From NCBI GenBank assembly GCA_905215725.1, contig CAJMRD010000049.1:1-16088 (forward strand): a stretch of DNA of 16,088 bases, in the 5' to 3' direction. The stretch is from an uncultured bacterium. GTDB lineage: Bacteria; Actinomycetota; Coriobacteriia; Coriobacteriales; Coriobacteriaceae. Positions 14,495-16,088 of this stretch are shown one piece after another (position 1 is the first letter of the stretch; the number at the start of each line of letters is the position of its first letter). Position numbers and translations under genes: made by a program. Under the pieces are notes generated by a model. That model did not search any database, was not told where the DNA came from, and saw only the letters and a list, made by a program, of their open reading frames with translations.

Positions 14495-15300
14495 TCGTCG
14501 TCGAGCTCGAGCGTGCCCTGCTGGCACGCTACCCCAAGGCGGACGCCGAGGGCTGGGATCATGTTGGGCTATCTGTGGGAGATCCCGCTGCAAAGATTAC
14601 CGGTGTTGCCTGCGCACTCGACGCGACCGAGGCCAACGTGCACCGCGCTCTCGAGGCCGGCGCCAACGTGCTGCTGACGCATCATCCCATCTACATCAAG
14701 GCGCCCGAGGCCTTTTGTCCGGCCGATTCTGCGCGTCCCCAGTGCAGCGCTGCGCTGTACGAGGCAGCTCGTTGCGGCGTGAGCATTATCTCGCTTCACA
14801 CCAACCTGGACCGCTCGCACGAGGCACGTATCTGCCTAAGTAGGCTTTTGGACGCCGCGCCCGCAAGCTCGTTGGAGCACGTGGACGACCCCGAGGCCTG
14901 CGGACTGGGCGTACTCGCGACCCTCCACGACCCCTGCAGCCTGCGCAACCTTGCCGCACGCGCCGCAGCGGCGTTTGGCAGCGACCCGCGCGTGTGGGGC
15001 GAGGCCGATCACCCGTGCCGAACCATCGCAATTTTGGCCGGTTCGCTGGGTGACTTTGGCGAGCTTGCCATCGCCGCCGGTGCGGATGTCATCGTGACGG
15101 GCGAGGCGGGCTACCACGCGGCACAGGACCTCACTCTGCGCGGTCTGCCGGTGATCTTGCTCGGCCACGACCGCTCCGAGGAGCCGTTCGTTGATATATT
15201 GATGAACTCTGCAGTTGACGCCGGAGTTGACCCCCGTCATGCGATTAAAATACTGAACCCTTGCCAATGGTGGACTGTGACAAAAGGAGAGAACTTATGA
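14491..15300 (+). CDS. NIF3-like (DUF34) dinuclear metal-centre protein
   Basis: This family forms rings with two metals per subunit, sometimes annotated as GTP cyclohydrolase I type 2, though that activity is not established generally. Metal-ligand motifs are HHP (H64, H65 in LLTHHPIYIKAP, 62-72), HTNLD (103-107), and GHDRSEE (225-231, with H226 and E230 the likely ligands). The N terminus GWDHVGLSVGD (21-31) is a recognisable family signature (usually WDNVGL). The length of 269 residues is normal for the short form. ATG 14491 overlaps the cysteine desulfurase stop by 4 nt (ATGA). The gene downstream overlaps its end by 4 nt as well. Pairing with a coiled-coil zinc-ribbon gene is common, which hints at joint function that I cannot name. 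Confidence 0.92.
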   Translation: MIVVELERALLARYPKADAEGWDHVGLSVGDPAAKITGVACALDATEANVHRALEAGANVLLTHHPIYIKAPEAFCPADSARPQCSAALYEAARCGVSIISLHTNLDRSHEARICLSRLLDAAPASSLEHVDDPEACGLGVLATLHDPCSLRNLAARAAAAFGSDPRVWGEADHPCRTIAILAGSLGDFGELAIAAGADVIVTGEAGYHAAQDLTLRGLPVILLGHDRSEEPFVDILMNSAVDAGVDPRHAIKILNPCQWWTVTKGENL

Positions 15301-16016
15301 GCGCCGGCGCTACGCTACTCAAGCTGCAACAGATCGATTTGGAGCTCGCCCGCAACAAGAGCGAACTTGCCAATATGCCGGAGCTCAAGGAGCTCGCTTC
15401 CAAGCGCAAGACCTACGTTAAGCTCAAGGCCGAAATGACCAAGCTCTACGCCCAACGCAAGGACCTGGATATTGAGCTCGACGATCTCAACACCACCGAG
15501 ATCCAGACCAATAACGCCATTGAGGCCGCTAAGAAGCGCCACGTTGACGGCTCTGACTACCGCGAGGTACAGGACCTGGAAAACGAGCTCGCCACCCTGG
15601 CCAAGCGCCTGGACAAGATCGAGCACACCCGCAAGGACGTCGTAGTCGCCCACAAGGAGGCGCTCGACCGCGAGGCTCGCGCACAGGCAATCATCGCCAA
15701 GTTCGAGGAGGGCGTGAAGGCCGACACCAAGGCCGCCCGCGCCAAGGCAGCCGACCTCCAGGCCCAGATCGATGCCGCCACCAAGGAGCGCACCGCGCTG
15801 GCCGCTACGCTGCCCACCGACGTGCTCAGCGACTACGAGCGTCTGCTCAAGCAGTTCCGCGGCTTGGCCGTCGAGACCATCCAGGGCAACATCCCCACGG
15901 TCTGCCACACCGCGCTGCAGGCATCGTCCATGAGCGACCTCAACCACGACGGTAGCGAGATTACGCACTGTCCGTACTGCCACCGCCTCCTGGTGCTCCC
16001 GAGTAAGGAAGCCTAG
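15297..16016 (+). CDS. Coiled-coil protein with degenerate C-terminal zinc ribbon (DUF164-like)
   Basis: The protein has long charged helices (about residues 5-185), with heptad-like Leu/Ile spacing, that likely form an antiparallel coiled-coil hairpin. A short C-terminal zinc-ribbon region follows (about 195-235). The second knuckle, CPYC, is intact (C225, C228). The first keeps C203, but the position of its partner is P200, so one expected cysteine is missing; H204 or H224 might substitute. The family is widespread next to NIF3-like genes and has no agreed function. ATG 15297 is preferred: aaaaggag at 15282-15289 gives a 7-nt spacer, and it overlaps the NIF3 stop by 4 nt. This gives 239 residues. 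A longer frame from ATG 15261 adds 12 residues inside the NIF3 gene without a better ribosome-binding site. Confidence 0.85.
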   Translation: MSAGATLLKLQQIDLELARNKSELANMPELKELASKRKTYVKLKAEMTKLYAQRKDLDIELDDLNTTEIQTNNAIEAAKKRHVDGSDYREVQDLENELATLAKRLDKIEHTRKDVVVAHKEALDREARAQAIIAKFEEGVKADTKAARAKAADLQAQIDAATKERTALAATLPTDVLSDYERLLKQFRGLAVETIQGNIPTVCHTALQASSMSDLNHDGSEITHCPYCHRLLVLPSKEA

Positions 16017-16018
16017 CG

Positions 16019-16088
16019 ATGACGGCGGCATCCAACAATTCAATCCAACTTGAGGGAAAAACGATCCTGCTGGGCATTACCGGCGGGA
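16019..16088 (+). CDS. coaBC: CoaBC, N-terminal fragment cut by the window edge
   Basis: The first 23 codons are present. After a short polar start (MTAASNNS) the translation reads GKTILLGITGG, the characteristic first beta strand and flavin-binding turn of phosphopantothenoylcysteine decarboxylase/phosphopantothenate-cysteine ligase, an enzyme of coenzyme A synthesis. ATG 16019 is 2 nt after the zinc-ribbon gene, with taaggaag at 16004-16011 as ribosome-binding site. The fragment is short, so the related flavin-decarboxylase UbiX type is not excluded, but CoaBC is the usual occupant of such a position. Confidence 0.7.
   Translation, partial: MTAASNNSIQLEGKTILLGITGG

Noticed and set aside
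1..16088. CRISPR array, insertion sequence, prophage, toxin-antitoxin or defence system
   Set aside because: No spaced repeats, transposase, integrase or terminal inverted repeats were seen, and every sizeable gene has a housekeeping or conserved-family identity.

Overview
This window is GC-rich, with strong G/C preference at third codon positions, and every protein gene I can support lies on the + strand. The gene order (scpA-scpB-rluB-cmk-plsC-ispH, then a PDZ/radical-SAM DUF512 gene, der-plsY-gpsA, rpe, a cysteine desulfurase, a NIF3-family gene, a coiled-coil zinc-ribbon gene and coaBC) and the protein flavour suggest a high-GC Gram-positive gut-type actinobacterium of the class Coriobacteriia, most like Collinsella. 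That assignment is inference from memory of gene order and composition, not a database match.

Layout. Positions 1-122 hold a tRNA-Ala(GGC) gene followed by a good intrinsic terminator. From 154 onward the genes are almost back to back: an ABC-F translation-type ATPase; a small membrane protein overlapping it; a site-2-protease-family (M50) membrane metalloprotease; after the largest gap (84 nt) the kleisin/condensin partners scpA and scpB; an RsuA/RluB-type pseudouridine synthase; after a C-rich 66-nt gap, cytidylate kinase, a PlsC-type acyltransferase, ispH and a DUF512 protein; then der, plsY, gpsA, rpe, a cysteine desulfurase, a NIF3-like protein, a coiled-coil protein with a degenerate zinc ribbon, and the first 23 codons of coaBC at the right edge. 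There is no stretch of more than 300 bases without a gene.

How the genes fit together. ABC-F, RluB and Der act on the ribosome or its assembly; ScpA and ScpB on chromosome segregation; PlsC, PlsY and GpsA supply three steps of glycerophospholipid synthesis; IspH makes isoprenoid precursors with a [4Fe-4S] cluster; the DUF512 protein has a radical-SAM cysteine motif; and the cysteine desulfurase can supply sulfur for such clusters. Gaps are short, several genes overlap by 4-14 nt, and I see no terminator after position 122, so much of the window may be co-transcribed.

I find no phage, transposon, CRISPR array, defence island or biosynthetic cluster. This is a conserved housekeeping region. 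The parts worth a second look are an unusual tRNA acceptor stem, a possible switching leader before scpA, an HX4E acyltransferase, a zinc ribbon lacking one cysteine, an uncharacterised small membrane protein, and the DUF512 and NIF3/zinc-ribbon proteins whose roles are not settled.
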